From positions 1 to 7,175 of the forward strand of contig JAOAPG010000077.1 in the NCBI GenBank assembly GCA_025462785.1: a DNA stretch of 7,175 nucleotides, given 5' to 3'. Below are positions 6,198 through 7,175 of the stretch, piece by piece. The translations under genes and the position numbers were made by a program. A model generated the notes under the pieces. The model had not been told where the DNA came from. It searched no databases and saw nothing but the letters and a program-made list of their open reading frames with translations. Numbering within the stretch: position 1 is the first letter of the stretch; the number at the start of each line of letters is the position of its first letter. This stretch comes from Acidobacteriaceae bacterium. GTDB lineage: Bacteria; Acidobacteriota; Terriglobia; Terriglobales; Acidobacteriaceae.

Positions 6198-6341
6198 TTG
6201 CAAGTCACGGCCGATCTGGCGATTGGAACTTTTCCGAGACTACTTTCCTACAACTCCGATGCAGCCGCGGTGTGTGATTCGCTGATTGCATATCGGGATT
6301 ATCCGGTATTGTTACGCGAACAACGGCAATATATGAGGTAG
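6198..6341 (+). other. Short open frame, possible C-terminal fragment of a lost gene
   Basis: From TTG 6198 to TAG 6339-6341 the frame gives 47 residues including PRLLSYNSDAAAVCDSLIAY and RDYPVLLREQRQYM. The composition is protein-like and more convincing than any other frame nearby. There is a stop directly upstream, no ribosome-binding site and no family that I recognise. It may be the tail of a decayed gene. Confidence 0.25.
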
Positions 6342-6385
6342 GAAAAACCAGCCCCGGCCGATCGAAAAACCAGTCCCCGCACATC
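6342..6385. repeat. Imperfect 22-bp tandem duplication
   Basis: Two adjoining 22-base units start at 6342 and 6364, each opening GAAAAACCAG and ending ATC, with 18 of 22 positions identical by eye. Read on the minus strand, just past the stop of the transporter gene, each unit holds GGGG(A)CTGG followed by a run of five T, which could help end transcription of that gene. Confidence 0.7.
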
Positions 6386-6407
6386 GAACCTATTTGTGCA
6401 CCGGCTG

Positions 6408-7175
6408 CTAGCACTCTTCGGGAGGCTGAACAGCTACAAATTCTTTATAGAGCAACAGATCGTAAAGAATTTTCAGCGTGCCAGCGATGAAAAATGGCAC
6501 ATTGATCCAAGCAGGGCGGGCAAACATCAACCCCACCAACATTGGACTGATAGCCGCGCCCGTGGTTCGCGCCACGCCAGTTATTCCCGCCGCCGCTGAT
6601 CGCTCCTCCTCGCTCACTACCCCCATAATGTAGGACTGCCTCGTGGGAACATCCATCTGGCTGATACTGAATCGCGCGAGAAGAACCAGAACAGCGAGCG
6701 AAAGATTTGGCATCAGCGGTACAAGAATCAGCAGAATGTTGGAAGGGAGATGCGTGAGAACCATTGTGTTGATCAGGCCCCAGCGCGTGGCGAGCCGCGC
6801 CGCCAATAATGCCGAAATTCCAGCAAAGATATTCGCCCAAAAGAAAATGACACCAAGCGTCGCGGGGTTCACGCCAAAACGAAGGTAGAACCAATAGGCC
6901 GCGAAGCTCTGCACCACAAAGCCACCTGCGAATGAATCCAAAGCGAACAAGCTGGAAAGTTTAATAACCACGCGGTGCGATCGGCCAACGCCGAAAAAAC
7001 TCTTGATCGTTGTCGGCAAGGCCGATGCTTCTTGGGACGATTGCACTTCCGTCGCAGGGGAGAGCCGAATAAACAAAGCGGCCAGCAGAATTCCTATAAC
7101 GGCGTAAAGGACAACCACAACCCGGTAGATCCCTGTGGGAGCCATTGTGGTTCTCTCGAGCGCACGTGTGATTGT
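6408..7175 (-). CDS. MFS transporter, C-terminal part (5' end beyond the window)
   Basis: The frame is open from the right edge to TAG at 6410-6408, about 255 codons; the methionine at 7145 is probably internal because the frame runs upstream to the edge. The visible part begins with a span (YRVVVVLYAVIGILLAALFI) and a charged loop of about 30 residues, which fits the central loop between the two halves of a 12-span MFS carrier. About six further spans follow, including LGVIFFWANIFAGISALLAA and the segment RFSISQMDVPTRQSYIMGVV. The conserved stretch EERSAAAGITGVARTTGAAI then leads into the last two spans and a short cytoplasmic tail ending PPEEC. These are typical of the drug/solute MFS branch. 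The substrate cannot be assigned. The gene runs toward the hydrolase region, so the two transcripts converge. I see nothing broken in the visible part. Confidence 0.88.
   Translation of the reverse strand, partial: TITRALERTTMAPTGIYRVVVVLYAVIGILLAALFIRLSPATEVQSSQEASALPTTIKSFFGVGRSHRVVIKLSSLFALDSFAGGFVVQSFAAYWFYLRFGVNPATLGVIFFWANIFAGISALLAARLATRWGLINTMVLTHLPSNILLILVPLMPNLSLAVLVLLARFSISQMDVPTRQSYIMGVVSEEERSAAAGITGVARTTGAAISPMLVGLMFARPAWINVPFFIAGTLKILYDLLLYKEFVAVQPPEEC

Noticed and set aside
6205..6414. Minus-strand 69-codon ORF across the tandem repeat
   Set aside because: It is built partly from the 22-bp repeat, overlaps the transporter stop and shows no domain or ribosome-binding site.
1..7175. 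CRISPR arrays, tRNA, rRNA, complete insertion sequences, phage genes
   Set aside because: No regular spaced repeats, RNA gene signatures, transposase or phage proteins are visible on either strand.

Overview
The window is bacterial, with moderate GC. It holds two-component signalling parts, a sigma-54 activator, an OpgC-family membrane protein, a secreted alpha/beta hydrolase and one end of an MFS transporter. This mix, together with a Tat leader resembling those of acidobacterial exported proteins, suggests Acidobacteriota (Terriglobia-like). That assignment rests on general gene character and no marker gene confirms it.

Layout. Positions 1-340 (minus strand) carry the start of a Tat-exported protein whose frame closes early, while a second frame stays open to the window edge. 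Positions 381-941 (plus) hold a doubtful ORF and then a credible 68-residue small gene. Positions 965-1202 are the decayed C-terminus of a sensor histidine kinase; its ATP-binding motifs can be read, but only across a one-base frameshift. Next come an orphan receiver-domain response regulator (1285-1662) and, 43 bp on, a sigma-54 enhancer-binding protein with no N-terminal sensor domain (GTG start at 1706, end at 2755). Kinase remnant, receiver and activator look like a former kinase-regulator-activator operon that has lost its sensor.

Positions 2756-3332 have no confident gene but contain two hairpins and possible scars of older DNA. Positions 3333-4501 encode an OpgC-family polytopic membrane protein split by a one-base deletion in a T run. 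Positions 4686-5660 encode a secreted alpha/beta hydrolase with a readable Ser-Asp-His triad and a TTG start behind a strong ribosome-binding site. Positions 5661-6407 are mostly non-coding, apart from a possible 37-residue single-pass membrane peptide (5958-6071), a hairpin, an open fragment and an imperfect 22-bp tandem duplication. The right end (6408 to the edge, minus strand) is the C-terminal part of an MFS transporter.

The main theme is gene erosion: at least two frameshifted genes (kinase remnant, OpgC), possibly a third (Tat protein), and several long spacers with partial open frames. I see no complete mobile element, CRISPR array, tRNA or rRNA, and I cannot support a new multi-gene system here. 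The most notable features are the kinase-less receiver/activator pair and the small membrane peptide.
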